64,000 nucleotides of DNA from Alisma plantago-aquatica (GCA_963693085.1 OY856411.1:65282001-65346000), one strand, 5' to 3'; numbered from the stretch's first letter, positions 1 to 12,575 are shown. The notes: generated from the sequence alone by a model not told the origin. A program made the numbers and translations.

Positions 1-1853
1 ACCAAACATTCACAAAAAGCTTTCTTCTCCTTTCTAGACAATGTGTAACAAGCAGGAGGTAAGTATGTTCTCCGATTTCCCATTTCACGAAATTCTGTTA
101 ATTCTGACCTTATTCCCATTTCACGTAGGTCCAGTCTGGATTTTATCCCATCTTTAGTCTTACCTGGTATATTCAACAAAGTACCAATGACACTATCACA
201 GACATTTTTCTCAACGTGCATGACATCGATACAATGCCTGACTGTCAAAGAACTCCAATAAGGAAGATCCCAAAATATTGACTTCTTCTTAAATAAAGAT
301 TTGTCACTCCGTGTGGCCATAGTACATTGTGATCTCTTACCAAATTCATTGACAAAGTCTTTTACTCTTTCATAAACAACCTCCCCTGGTATAGGTTTAG
401 GCGCACTTCGTTCCTCATTCAATCCATTGAATGCTTTGTGCTTCCTACGATACGGATGGAATTTTGTAAGAAACCTTCGATGACCGAGATATACAGTCTT
501 ACCGCCATGTTTTAGTCTTGTTTAATCAGTGTTCTCTTCACATATAGGACACGCTTTAGCTCCTTTGACACTATATCCAGACAAATTCCCATATGCTGGA
601 AAGTCATTAATAGTGCCAAATAACATAGCATGCAAACGAAATGTCTCTCTTCGTGAAGCATCATAGGTCATCACACCTTCACCCCAGAGTTTCTTTAAGT
701 CATCAATCAGAGGTTCAAGATAAACATCGATGTCATTTCCAGGTTGTTTAGGGCCCGATATCAACAACGACAGCATTACGTACTTATTTTTCATACACAG
801 CCTGGGAGGAAGATTGTATATAACAAGCATGACTGGCCAAGTGCTATGTTGGCTGCTCAATGTCCCGTACAGATTCATCCCATCTATACAAAGCCCAAGT
901 CTTAGATTTCTGACTTCTTCACCAAATTCAGTGTACAATAGATCAATCTTCTTCCACTGTGGGGAATCAGACGCATGTCGTAGGATCCCATCATTATTTT
1001 TCTTAACATCTGCATGCCACATCAAATTCTTTGCATCTATCGGATTGGCAAACAAGAGTTGAAATTGTGATATTATAGGTAGATACCACATCACCTTGGC
1101 AGGAGAACCAGTTTTGGACTCCCCGGAAGTCGTCAATTTATACCGTGACGCACCACATTTTGGACAATATTTCAAATCCACATAGTCCTTTTGAAATAAT
1201 ACACAATCATTCGGGCATGCGTGTATCTTCTTGGCATCCATTCCCATTAGGCACAACAATTTCTTTACATGGTATGTTGAGATTGGCAACTCGTTTCCTT
1301 CAGGAAGCATTTCTTTCAACAAAGACAACAATGACGTGAAGCTTTTGTCGCTCCATCTATTGTTAGCTTTCAGCTTATACAATCTCAACACAGCGCTAAG
1401 CTTCGTAAACTTAGTACAACCTGTGTATAATGATATCTTAGCATCATGCACAATGTTTCTAAAAATGGGAGGTGGATCGGTGTGCTCTACCCCAAAACTA
1501 TCCAACATCGCATCAACGATGTCTATTGGAACTGGTTCATTCACATCTACGTCATCGTAGGCAATTTCTTCTTCCACACAAGCACTGCTATTGACATCCA
1601 CTGGTTTCGGGTTTGAAATCTCTCCATGCCAGTGCCATTCTGTATAGCCTTGTACAATCCCGTTGCACATGACATGACTTTTGATTTCGTCACCAGTGCT
1701 GACTTTCAAGTTGTTACCACAATGCCTACATGGACAGTAGAACCTATCTCCAGGTTGTTTCCTATGTTCCTCGGCAAATCTAATAAACTGGTCAAGACCA
1801 GAAATAAACTATGGGGTGCAGCGATTGCGAATGGACATCCATGATCTATCCAT
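1..1853 (-). pseudogene. CACTA Tnp2-like transposase (Transposase_21), partial, with in-frame stops
   Basis: Transposase of a CACTA DNA transposon, which in this family cuts and rejoins element ends in the nucleus. I place the start at the ATG at 1853-1851, which opens a transposase-associated N-terminal domain (MDRSWMSIRNRC, then a CPCRHC cysteine/histidine motif near 1720). A TAG at 1811-1809 interrupts this domain. The longest open piece (1709-522, 395 residues) carries the Transposase_21 core: LGLCIDGMN with a candidate catalytic Asp, WPVMLVIYNLPP, GNDIDVYLEPLIDDL and the CPIC zinc motif. A TAA at 524-522 ends it, but the same frame continues to base 1 with clear family sequence (RHCIDVMHVEKNVCDSV and similar), so the stop is a mutation and not the natural end. 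Two stops make this copy inactive unless read through. The remaining C-terminal part is off the left edge. Confidence 0.9.
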
Positions 1854-1942
1854 TCTATGATCAAAGAGAAAACAAGTATATATTACAACAAGATTAGGGT
1901 CTAGGGTTAACAGATTATCATTTTTGCATGGTTAAAACTTTA

Positions 1943-2606
1943 GGCCAACAAATACATGTGTTGTCATTCTTATATATAATAAATGTGTACCACCTATCCT
2001 ATTCTTGAACACCTAATCTCACTAGTAAGTGTATAATGTGTATTGGGTTTTCGAGAAAATTTCGGCAGCATTTCCCCACTGTTCTCCAAGTACATATGTA
2101 CTTAGAGAACAAACGGGGAAATGCTACCAAAATTTTCCCGAAAACCCAATACACATTATACACTTACATCCTAAGTGAGATTAGGTGTTCAGGAACAGTC
2201 CCAAACCGGGGACTATCCAAGATTTACTCCTAATGAGTAAATCTTGGACGGGTTTCTAGGCCAACAAATACATGTGTTGTCATTCTTATATACAATAAAT
2301 GTGTACCACCTATCCCATTCTTGAACACCTAATCTCACTAGTAAGTGTATAATGTGTATTGGGTTTTCAAGAAAATTTCGGCAACATTTCCCCACTGTTC
2401 TCCAAGTACATATGTACTTAGAGAACAAACGGGGAAATGCTACCGAAATTTTCTTGAAAACCCAATACAAATTATACACTTACATCCTAAGCGAGATTAG
2501 GTGTTTAAGAACAGTCCCAAACCGGGGACTATCCAAGATTTACTCCTAATGAGTAAATCTTGGATGGGTTTCTAGGCCAACAAATAATGTGTTGTCATTC
2601 TTATAC
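1943..2606. repeat. Tandemly duplicated 316-bp foldback unit inside CACTA E1
   Basis: Units start at 1943 and 2259 and a short third start lies at 2575, giving an exact 316-bp period. Each unit contains a long near-perfect inverted repeat; in the first, arms are about 2007-2095 and 2096-2192, centred on TACATATGTA. Next to it is a small perfect hairpin (stem CAAGATTTACTC / GAGTAAATCTTG, about 2219-2247). A single copy in the same orientation relative to the transposon occurs in E2 at about 62983-63275. It lies upstream of the transposase start in both elements, so it is a part of this CACTA family's 5' region or an old MITE carried along with it. Confidence 0.9.
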
Positions 2607-3284
2607 CTACAATCCTAGTTCTTCAAGTTAGGGTGATTATTGATGTCTTTAAAAGCATGATTGGCAATTTAGGGAAAAGTTCACCATTTACATTCAAAGC
2701 ATTTCACATGTGTGCATTACAATTCATCATTAAGCAAGAAGGGTGATTAGGATTCTCACCAAGAACGGGTTTTGATTTTCTATACAATTTTATAAAAAAA
2801 TGCACATGTATGCATATATATACTATACTTTTTGGAACCTTTATACATATCTGAACACCCTAAATAACCATACTAAACACCCAAATACTTTATAACACAA
2901 CTATAAAACAATGATTATAGATAAACTATTAAACAATAGACTTGTCACACATAAAACACCCTATACAACTATAAAACAAAAAATTAAGTATTAATATATG
3001 CATGATACAATAACTATTTTGCATCACATTACAGCAGACTTATCATTGATACCTTACTAACTTATTGCTACATTTACATATCATCACTTGATCAAAAATT
3101 ACAACAGTACATTTAACCAAAGTATGCATTCTAAAATCTATGTCATGATTAGTTACATGTAATTTACTTGGATATACAGCAGTACCCGATTACTATGTCT
3201 TACATACAAAGTATGCATATTAAATTAACTAAGGCTTATCATAGAACATGTATTATTTATCAAGTTACCAATAACTTAAAAAAA
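2607..3284. other. AT-rich non-coding stretch of CACTA E1
   Basis: About 680 bases between the foldback units and the GC-rich leader. It is strongly AT-rich, with no credible open frame and no repeat shared with other parts of the window that I can see. By position it would be leader intron or untranslated sequence of the E1 transposase transcript (inference). Confidence 0.5.
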
Positions 3285-3655
3285 AATGCCCAGCAGCAGC
3301 CTGGCCGTGCATTGGCACCGCCCAAGCAGCCGCCTCGGCGGAGGTAGGAAGGAGGAAGAATGAGGAAGGGCGTACCTGGCCTGGAGCACGGAGTGCCGAC
3401 AAGCAGAAATCGCCGACGAGCACGAGCCTTCCATGAGCACGGCCGCCGGTGAGCACAGAGGGCCGACGAGAAGAGGGTTGGTGAGCACAGAGGGCCGACG
3501 AGAAGAGGGTTGGTGAGCACAGAGGGCCGGTGAGCACGGACGGCAGGGCACAGACGGCGGAGCACAGAGCGGCGGCGACGGAGCACGGACGGCAGGGAGC
3601 AGCAGCAGGGAGCGGCGGCGGAGGAGCAGTGGGGGCGAGCAAGAAATCTCTGGAC
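3285..3655 (-). promoter_or_regulatory. GC-rich leader/promoter-proximal block of CACTA E1, with 32-bp minisatellite
   Basis: A sharply GC-rich island in AT-rich surroundings, between the subterminal repeats and the foldback. It holds a 32-bp tandem repeat (starts 3448, 3480, 3512, then a shortened unit at 3529; core GAGCACAGAGGGCCG). E2 has a GC-rich block in the same relative position (60366-60840), so this looks like the first, untranslated exon region of the CACTA transcript. Several overlapping open frames occur in all phases, as expected for a stop-poor GC-rich repeat; I do not call any of them a gene. Confidence 0.55.
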
Positions 3656-3724
3656 CTAACTGAAATCGGGAATGAAACAGGGAAAGGGGAAGAGTCGCTC
3701 GCGCTGGTGAGCTATTAAGTTGAC

Positions 3725-4062
3725 AATAAGCGTCGGTTATTCAAAAAAACCGACAACTAAACCAATAGTGTCGGTTCTTTCAACCGACAACTATTCCTGT
3801 CGCGCGAATACACTTTAGTCGTCGGTTATTTATTAATTAACTGACACTTAATGTCAAATTTTGGAGGTAATTTTTTCGCTGGAATTTTGGTTTTGGCGGT
3901 TGATTTTAGGTGTCGGTTTTTTTATTAATTAACCGACACTTAATAAAAGTGGTACCCGTGTCTGGTCGACCTTTAAAGATTAGATGTCGGTATATATTAT
4001 CAACTGACACTATAGAGTTTAGGTGTCGGTTTATGTATTCAACCGACACCTTGAAAAGTGAC
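3725..4062. repeat. Subterminal hairpin repeats of CACTA E1 (about six)
   Basis: Repeated inverted pairs of the form GTGTCGGTT ... AACCGACAC, each separated by a short AT-rich loop, starting near 3731, 3767, 3819, 3910, 3984 and 4021. In characterised En/Spm elements short subterminal repeats of this kind are bound by the TNPA-type protein to bring the ends together. The same motif with GCGTCGGTT is found in E2. Confidence 0.88.
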
Positions 4063-4072
4063 TTTATAAGCC

Positions 4073-4087
4073 ATTTCTGTAGTAGTG
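4073..4087 (-). repeat. CACTA E1 terminal inverted repeat
   Basis: Reads CACTACTACAGAAAT on the minus strand, a match over all 15 bases to the E2 end at 59913-59927. It defines the right boundary of E1; the next three bases (CAT) are the candidate target duplication. Confidence 0.9.
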
Positions 4088-4905
4088 CATGTAGTACCCA
4101 AGATTGAAATCATGATTAGTTTGACTTCAAAATATTCTCTTCCCCTTCATGTGTAATAGGAAAGATATGATGTTGAGATCATGGGATAAACTTAGTATAT
4201 TCTCTTTTTCCCTTCACATAATATAGGTTAGACATAAAAAATTTGAACTCATGAACTTGATATAAAGATATTTTTGGATCATAGGATATATGATCAGAAA
4301 TATAGTTTGTAACTTTGATCCTTCTCAATGTATGCTTCTAAGTTGAGTATGAATATCACACCATAGGGTGAAACTCCATGCTCACACATGAAAAGTAAGC
4401 TCTTCTATAACGATGAGATCTAAGTAAGATTTTGATCATAAATCCATACTAATAATGTCAATGTGATGTTTTTGTGACAATGGAAGGAACACTTGATGTC
4501 ACCTTGCAGGGTTCAATGGGGTGAAAGATGAAACCCTCAGTAATACTTTCTTAACTGTATATGTGTAAACAAATATCTAACTATTAGGGTAATAACGGAT
4601 GTAAATCCTATAGTAATAGAATGTCATGATATGATTACGTCATGAAATGACTCTTCAATTCCTTAAAAAAAATGTTATGCTTCAACCTCTATAAGGTGGG
4701 GTGGCTGCACCCTAAATGTTCTAAAATTTTAAGATGTGAAATGGTACTTCACTCTATATAAGATGGGGTGGGTACATCCAAGATTTTGTAAAATCCAAAG
4801 ACACCTACAAGGGGTGGCCTAGAATTTGTATATACTCTTTGATATCTCCTTCAACATGAGATTAGTTAAATTTCAAGGACGAAATTCCATATAAGATGGG
4901 GTGAA
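4088..4905 (+). mobile_element. Gypsy element U, degenerate 3' end of the interior
   Basis: No open frame survives. The last 40 bases have the hallmark of the end of Tekay/Del-type gypsy polyproteins: TTTCAAGGACGAAATTC then ATAAGATGGGGTGAA, immediately followed by an LTR start TGTGATGACCC. Upstream the text repeats AAGATGGGGTGG-like strings (about 4690-4790), so the purine-rich tail may be locally duplicated. The left end is bounded by CACTA E1. Confidence 0.6.
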
Positions 4906-7900
4906 TGTGATGACCCATAATTTAGGGTTTTGATACCAAATACAGTATTGGAGGTAAACTAGGAGTAAAATAGATATTAATGGACATGAGGTAGTATACA
5001 ATCAAATTGAATAAATTAGGCTTGTGTTGATAATTTTGTAGGATGTTTGATGTTTAGATTAAGTCCAATATCTTTATATATGTACCACTTTGGGGTACTT
5101 ATGACTTCTCCATATGGTTGAGCATTGATATGTGTATGCATCATGATCAATGTAATAGGATCAAACATGTTTCGTCAAGGTTTGGTAACTAATTGATCTA
5201 TACTTAAGGTTGATACACTTAATTATGAGACTATTTGAGGAATTAAATTAAAATAAACAAATGTTGGATTCTTAGTCTCAAATTTGGTTGGAAGCTAGAC
5301 CACATTATGGGTAACTAGTGCTTAAATTTTTGGTATATTTTGAACAATCCATTAGATATATATTGAGGTTGGGAATCTTGGTATAATTAATAAGGTTAGA
5401 TTATAGTTGAACTAAGTTTGATATAGTTAGATGTCAAGCAGCCGTTCATGTACTGAGGCTGTTGGGCGACACCTTGAAGCCTGGGCTGCGTGGCCCTCAT
5501 CTAAGCATTAATGGAGTAATCAAGAGTAGGGAACTTGTCCCTAACATCCGATCACTGTGGAACAGAAAGAGGCTGACCAAGCCTTGCAATCTTGAATGGC
5601 CAGTACCACATATCAAGATCTATACGTGATTCAAGCTGAGAAATCAGTTCCGCCTTATTAGAATCTATCTCCCAACCAGTATCACACTAGTTTAGGTTCC
5701 AAGACGAGACCAGGAGAACCCTCTTCTCTTGTACCCTCTCCACTATTGTCCACAGGTGATGGGGTTACAAGAACATAGGGAAGGAGGGAGTCAAATATAA
5801 TCTCGTGTCTCGACTAAGTTAGCCACCACATCCACGAACATCCTCAGCCACTTACTTGTCAGTGGTCTGATCTCCCTAGAGCTGGCGAGCTCCACCATAA
5901 AATGATGGAATGATGAGTTGGGGAACGACCCATTGGGTTGTCAACAACAATCTGGCACCACCCATGAGTTCCATTGGAGTCCTTGGTTCTTCTTGACCTA
6001 TTTTCGGAGGGGTAGATGCAAAGGTAGCAAAGCCCCAATTTTTCGTGAAGCTTTCACCGCCGTAGATCCAATATGTATGTTAGCTTGGCATTCCTGGTCA
6101 GTCAACACCTTTAGGATCGACCATCTTGGATCTACCTTCCTCCAAGAATCTTTTGGGCTCAACACGGCATGACAATAGTGAGTTTCTGGCCGCTACTTTC
6201 TCACCAGCCTCTCTACAGTGACGCCTGACCGGTGAACCCATGGCTTCACTGATCTCCACCTCCCTGCCAGTGATGGAGTTGCTGGATGCATTCTTAGGGA
6301 GGAACCGAATTATATTCCCCAAATCCAAGATTCAAGGAGGCCACTGGCCCTGCCTGTCATCGAAATCCCTAAAGATGACGGTGCTGGCAGGATCTAGTGA
6401 ATAGAGGCATCACATCGGCCTGAAGCATGAGCAGAGAGACCATCACGAACGGGGACTGATTGCTATTGGGGCGATCTTGATGGAGGTGGATGCCACCTTT
6501 GCGAGCCACAGAGAGGGTAGAACCCTCTTTGGCCACCGGAGCCAAGACTCTACGAGGCTGCACTCACGCCGGAGAACAACACAGGTGACGCCTAAACGGA
6601 GAAAGGAGTCGGCAGCTTGACACTCCAACTAGGGGAAGCCCAATCAGGGCAGATCTGGAAAAGAGAATGGAGGTGCCAGACCGGTTAACTAAATCGGGTA
6701 AGCAAGCCCTGAGCCGCGCCCCCACTCTAATGGCCAACGTGGGCCAATCCCAGACCGCCACCCTGGGTGATGGACCCCATAGAGCGTGGTAAATATCTCA
6801 ATTTAGGTACAAATATTAGAAAATACATTAAAAATAGCTCCAGCGTCCTATAAATCCTCCTAAAATACCCCCGGACTCATAAGAACATTAACTTTATTAC
6901 TGGAATCTTAGACCAGACTTTTGAAGCATACCTACTGATGATTTATAATGTAGATGATATACTCCATTTGTTTTGATTCATTTAAATGTTATAGTTAGTA
7001 CATGATGAATATTAAACTTGAGAAGATCACAGTGGGACCCTAATATCACTTAAAAGCTAGTTGTGGACCTCGATCTGACTATTATCCCAAAATGCTAGGT
7101 CTTTTCTCATAAATGACCAAATGCATTCCTTAAACCTCATTTTAATTCTGGAAAATAGATAAAGCATTAGAAAAATATAATATTTTTTCCAGACCTCTAC
7201 AATGGCATCCTAGTCAGTAGAAAAATATGAAAAACAAGTTTAGATAATTTTGAACATAGGTTTGGCCTAAACCCAAATTTTGGACCTAAAATACCTAGAA
7301 TATGATGAACCATGTATTAATGATGATTAATTGTTATTAATCAGGTCATGGACAAAGTTATCGATGATCATGGATGTATAAAGATTCTCTGAACTCAGGT
7401 ACGTGGTCTTATAAGTATAAGACTAGATTTCTTGATTGCTTATGATATGTAATATCATGCATGCTATAATTTGGATATTCATTGCTTGGTTGAACTATTA
7501 TGAGTTATACTTCGCCAACATCTAATATAACATAAAATGATATGGATGGGTTGTAGCTACTAGTGCACCTAGCCCGGTATGGGTGTATGTTGCCTAACAT
7601 GGATGTATGATGCTTTGGCCCATGTTAGATGTATTATGATATAATTTTGCCCATACTAGATGTTAGTCAAGTGTAGATAAGTGTAGTACAATCACATCAA
7701 ATAAATATAATAAAAAGGATGTTTACCTGATTTTCGGGTTAAGAAATGGTTTTTCTCTCTTTCTTCTTTCTTCAAGTATTTTTCTTTATGCAACCTTACT
7801 AGTATATCTTTTACACCAACTTTTGTTGATTCATTTGTTTCACATATGTTTTAGGTTCAGAGATAGCATGGGAGAAAAAGAACAGGGTGTGAGCAAGTTG

Positions 7901-8165
7901 TTAAGGTTACCTATTGTCTAGGATCCTGGTTAGCATACATGTTTAGACTGTGTAATTTTCTATTTTTTCAATATGTAAATGTAATCCAAGCTGTAATAAT
8001 TCATGCTATAAATATACATGTTATTGTTGAGAAATGTTATGGTTGTGTGTTCATGTATGCGTATTTGCTTCCACATCGCTCTCTGATACGATTATCTAAC
8101 ATTTTCGGATTTTGTCTTCTCATCTCCATGGGGTTTTGAGAAGGTGAAAATCCAGGGACATTACA
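4906..8165 (+). mobile_element. 3' LTR of gypsy element U, about 3.3 kb
   Basis: Starts TGTGATGACCC directly after the polyprotein tail and purine-rich stretch, and ends near CCAGGGACATTACA, giving the TG...CA form of an LTR. No tRNA primer site follows, so this is a downstream (3') LTR. The left and right parts are AT-rich; the middle (5445-6790) is compositionally different and listed separately. No second copy of this LTR is in the window, so the right boundary rests only on the TG...CA rule and is approximate. Confidence 0.55.
5445..6790 (-). other. Unassigned GC-richer block with interrupted minus-strand reading frames
   Basis: A 1.3-kb block that differs from the AT-rich LTR sequence on both sides. 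On the minus strand it has a run of partly overlapping open stretches (6761-6564, 6628-6443, 6563-6369, 6328-6098) that look like pieces of one decayed coding region: Ser/Arg-rich text, then GNIIRFLPKNASSNSITGRE and EPKRFLEEGRSKMVDPKG. I do not recognise a family. Options are a captured host gene fragment, a decayed LINE ORF1 or another transposon interior, or simply the LTR's own GC-rich leader. I see no terminal repeats, poly(A) or target duplication at its edges. Confidence 0.35.
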
Positions 8166-9425
8166 TGTAATCATCCATATAATTCCTATGTTGATTCCAA
8201 GGAACTTGAGATACAACAAGAGTGATTGACTCATAAACAATGAAAGTTCATGTAATAATCTTAGGAGATGACGATGTCTCCTACTTTAATGAACAACCCT
8301 AGGCAATGATGGGATTATGAAGGGAATATGTTTCTTTGTGTTCTTCCCTTCTTGGAACATAGCAATCAAGAGAGTCCGAGGACACTTGGAGTGCATAAGT
8401 TAGAAGTAATCTATTGATGGATACTTAGAAAAGTATTAGTTTGTCTTGGACTTGGGTTCCAAGATAAAATATATGGGTAACATACTATGTTTTGAGATAT
8501 AAGGAAGATCCTTTTGCATGTTTGACTCTGAGATATGGATACGATGAGGATATGATATGTTTTAAACACATGTGAAGGATACCAAGGTAGGAAGTTATGG
8601 TATCCAAGATGTGCCAGAAGGTATAGGAGAGTGAGAATATGACTCCTGATAAGATGAATAATGATTGGTTACCTAGGAGGGCCAACCATGTGATAACTCT
8701 AGTAGGGAAATCATATGTTAGGGGTTTATGCTCTGCATAAACATAACCTTGATAAAGATGTGTTAATTGAATGAATAATTGAAGAATCATTTTGAGGAGA
8801 AACTTATCAAAGTTGAGGATAATTCCTTAATTTATTCTTGTCTAGATCTGTTGAGGCAATCTATTCATATCATCTAGAGGTATCTCTGAGATAAGTTCTT
8901 CCTTAGTAAATAACTCTCTCTTATGATAATAGAATGATTAGGAAGATAGTCGATACAAAGTCATAAGGAAGTTTGGTGTAGAGATAATACATTGAGTGGC
9001 ACTAAATATGTATGATAAGACTTGTAAATCCCAAGTGGGTGACAAAACATAATTATGATCTATCCTCGAAAGAAAAATGCTAAAATGAGTAAAGAGTATG
9101 GAAGACTCCTTAGAATGAAGAATCTTATCACATAAAAGATGTGAGTCAATGAGGATTGACACCTAAATTATTTGAAATATGAATAGTACTTCTCTAACTT
9201 AGAAAGTGTTACCTGATACAGAGTTGACTCTATAGTCAGTAATGGAAAGGACAGTGGAGTATGTGTCCTATGTGATAGATCTATGATGACCCTAAATGGA
9301 AGAGCTATGGAATATCCATGACATTAATATTTTATGTGGAGACTTTATGATATGATGAATGAATAATATCTGTTTCCCTTTACTTGGGATTTCGGGGACG
9401 AAATCTTTGTTAGGGGTTTATAACT
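8166..9425 (+). mobile_element. Gypsy element Z, degenerate interior (3' part)
   Basis: There is no coding frame of note. The last bases, ATTTCGGGGACGAAATC then GTTAGGGGTTTATAACT, are the polyprotein tail and purine-rich primer region seen in this chromovirus group, and match the end of element X (31810-31850, minus) closely. About 8700-9290 is recognisably related, in inverted orientation, to 14330-15000 in element W, so Z and W are relatives facing each other. The left side is bounded by the U LTR, which probably inserted here. Confidence 0.65.
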
Positions 9426-11076
9426 TGTATTGACCCTGACCTGGGTTATGAGGTAACCCTATTTGTTTTGGATAATAAAGTTGCTTAGAAATTTAGTATA
9501 ATCCTTTAAGGTGTTTTTTTATCATCTGACACACTTATGTTCCAAGTTTGGTCCTGATTGAATGTTGTTTGAGCAATGTTCCTTTATTTTGGACCAAAGT
9601 GTAATTTACCCAAGATGAGGGGCTATATTGAAAAATGTCACATTTTGAACTTGCCTTAAGTGTTTAAGCATCATAAGAGAGAGAATTATGCTAAGTGGTG
9701 TCTTGTGGAAAGCCTAAATGCCAAGTTTGAACTTGTTTGAATAATGTTGGCACCTTGTGCACCAATTTTGGTACAAATTGTAACTTACCCAAAATGTAAG
9801 GTTGATATGCAAATTACCACCTATAGAGTGTTCCTACTTCCTCTATGTATAATTTATATGAGATAAAATAAGGATACATCATGTTTGAATCAATTATAAG
9901 TGATGGTAATCTTGTTGATGAAATGACCAAGAAAAGGGTTGAATCTGAAACCTTAACTTGAGTTGTATCAAGTTGAAAAGCTTATATGTGTGTGCCTATC
10001 AGAAAAGGAGCCATAGGAGGGCTCCAATATCGTTTTTAGGACTTTTGGAAAATCCCATGACGTACAAAGCACCTCAAGGAGGTGAAGTGTATCGGTTTAC
10101 AACTTCCTTAGAAAAGTTGTATCAGTTTGTGAATAAAGTGGTGATTTTGTTGATATATCTTATTCAAAGGGATAAGCAATGGACGAAAATTCATCTCTAT
10201 ATTATCCTCAAGTGTTTTTCATATCAATATTACTTTTAATGCATGCATGTACATGTGTCCCCCATGCATGGACATGTGGCACCTAGTAGCTCAAATTGAT
10301 GACACCTCATTTTCACACTTCTTCATGAACGATAAGTATATATACCCCTTCTTTCACCCCTTAGTGAACTTTTTCGAGCCCTACCACCACCTTTATCTTA
10401 GATATCATGCATGGATACTTTGTGTTGTGCATAGGTGATGTGGTATCATGCATAGGTCTTGGATATCGGCCATATCATGTGATATCGGCCAAAGCAAGTG
10501 ATATTGGCCATAGCAAGTTGATATCAGCCATAGTGGAGTATTAGTGGCCACAAGTAAGGGGGATATTGGCCACAAGTGATGGAATATCATGAAAGGGTAG
10601 TGAGGTATTGTGCAAGGTGCTAAAGAGCAATAAGGAGCTCAATACTTAACCCAAAGGTGCGGCCATGATCATCTTCAACCTTGAATTGAAGCATGATTTT
10701 AGGGTTATGATCTTCATTTCTTTTCTACTTCACCAATTGCTTATCCATGGTGATTACTTGTATATGAAGGAGTTTTGAACGAGCATTGGAATTTGATAAG
10801 TCATCTTAAACCTTAAGAACATGGATATTTGGATCTTGGAGCTTTGAAGTTGTTCTTAAGGTGGGTTATATAACTTGAACCATGTCACGTTATTATTCAT
10901 CACCTAAATTGCTATACTTAATGAACTACTTTTTATTTCGAAAATTTATAAAATAATTGATGATATTATGAGTTCTAATAGTTTCTTAGACCTATTTACA
11001 TGAACTATAACAGTTAAAATCAAGGTGTAGAGCTTGAAGAAGATGGTATCACTTGATAAAGTGATATCAGGTTCAA

Positions 11077-11290
11077 GCACACAAGTAGGCACCTCTCTGT
11101 CTGATATGGTGTGAAGCACACACACACCTCTCTACCCGACATGGTGTGAAGCACACACACTCCTCTCTGCCCATTATTGTGTGATACACACACACCTCAA
11201 AAGTGATATGGAAGAACACATACACCTCTAGCTGATATGGGTAGCAAGTATACACCTTTAAACTGATATTGAGTTAAGCATACACCTTTT
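11077..11290. repeat. Degenerate 30-40 bp tandem array in Z LTR
   Basis: Successive units of the type TGATATGGTGTGAAGCACACACACACCTCTCTG become more divergent to the right. The inverted solo LTR carries the matching array at about 34930-35175. Open frames through it (11255-11073 minus; 34868-35197 plus) are products of the repeat and not genes. Confidence 0.8.
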
Positions 11291-12266
11291 TGGACGATAT
11301 GGTGTGGAAAACCTATGTCTAAAATGAGATGGAAGGTAACCCAATACTCTAGATGACAAGAGTGGCAAGGTGGTTAGTGACCTATTACATGTGATGGACA
11401 ATAAACTAAAGTAGGGTGTGGTCAATATCTTCAAGTGAGGTGAGGATGTTACACCCAGGAAGGGTTAAGTTGATACACCATATGAATGGTAAGGTTGATA
11501 CCTTAATGGGTAAGGGTATGAGGGATATGGTGATGCCTATATAAATACAAAACTAACCCAATGCATGTGTTCAACTTGAAATAAATGATTCAACCCTATA
11601 CACCTAGTAAAGGTGAGAGCAAAACACTCTTATGAGTGATAAGGGTAACACCAAGTAATGGTGTGGCTAATACCTTGATAGGTGAAACACCTAAAGTGAT
11701 TGATAATGGTCAATCCTATATCAACAATGTTTTAACCTAAGATGAGTCCATATCACTTGATGATAGTTGGATAATTCAAGTGTGTGACTTATGGCCAACG
11801 AATTACAAAATAAATGTGATGAGTTAGTGCATAAAGTATCGGGATGGGAAATACCCTAATACAAGATAAGTTGATGAACTTAAGTAAGTTAAAAGTGATG
11901 AGGGAAGTGATACATCAAGGCATGATAAATAACATATCCATCATCTCAAGATTGATACACCTTGATGCACCCAAATCCAATATACTTGGATGAGTAACAC
12001 ATGAAGTGTTTTATGTTAATTGTTACATTGAGAGGTAATGAGTTTAATGTACTTTGATAAGTGTAGGCTAACATACCTTGAGAAAGGGTTAAGCCAAGAT
12101 AATAAAGTATGCTGAAATTAATATCCTAGAGAGGATGAAAGAGAAACTCATATTTTGTGTTGATAATCATTTAATTATAAATGATGAGAATAAACAAGTA
12201 TGGTTGAATACTTATGATATCAATGTATGATCCTAGATGGGTGGAGCAATGAATTAGGGTTTGGAT

Positions 12267-12575
12267 TAATAATATGAATAATTTGTTGCCTAGGGAGAGG
12301 TGATAATATGTGTAATGGCCTTTTGAGCCATATGAATAAGTTGTTTCCTAGTGAGAGGTGACAAGATGTGTAATGGTCTTGTGAGCCATATCAATAAGTT
12401 GTTGCCTGGTGAGAGGTGACAAGATGTGTAATGGCCTTGTGAGCCATATGAACAAGTTGTTGCCTAGTGAGAGGTGATAAGATGTGCACTGGCCTTGTGA
12501 GCCATATGAATAAGTTGTTGCCTAGTGAGAGGTAACAAGATGTGTAATGGCCTTGTGTGATATATGGAATAGTTG
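12267..12575. repeat. 58-bp minisatellite in Z LTR, about five copies
   Basis: The word GAGCCATAT recurs at 12325, 12383, 12441 and 12499, an exact 58-bp step, within units reading AGTTGTTGCCTAGTGAGAGG and so on. The inverted solo LTR has the same repeat with at least six units (phase points at 33603, 33661, 33719, 33777, 33835, 33893). Confidence 0.92.

Larger units (their letters stand above)
1..4087 (-). mobile_element. CACTA (En/Spm) DNA transposon E1, 5' part, runs off left edge
   Basis: The right end is a 15-bp terminal repeat (4073-4087) that reads CACTACTACAGAAAT on the minus strand, identical to the terminus of element E2 at 59913. Inside it come hairpin-forming subterminal repeats (3725-4062), a GC-rich leader (about 3285-3650), an AT-rich stretch, a duplicated foldback (1943-2606) and a minus-strand Tnp2-type transposase. 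This order is standard for plant CACTA elements. CACTA insertions make 3-bp duplications; the three bases after the end are CAT (4088-4090), but the other end is outside the window so this cannot be checked. The flanking DNA on the right is the degenerate tail of gypsy element U. Confidence 0.92.

Noticed and set aside
3260..3718. Ala/Pro/Ser-rich frames in E1 leader
   Set aside because: GC-rich minisatellite, overlapping frames on both strands, no family resemblance.
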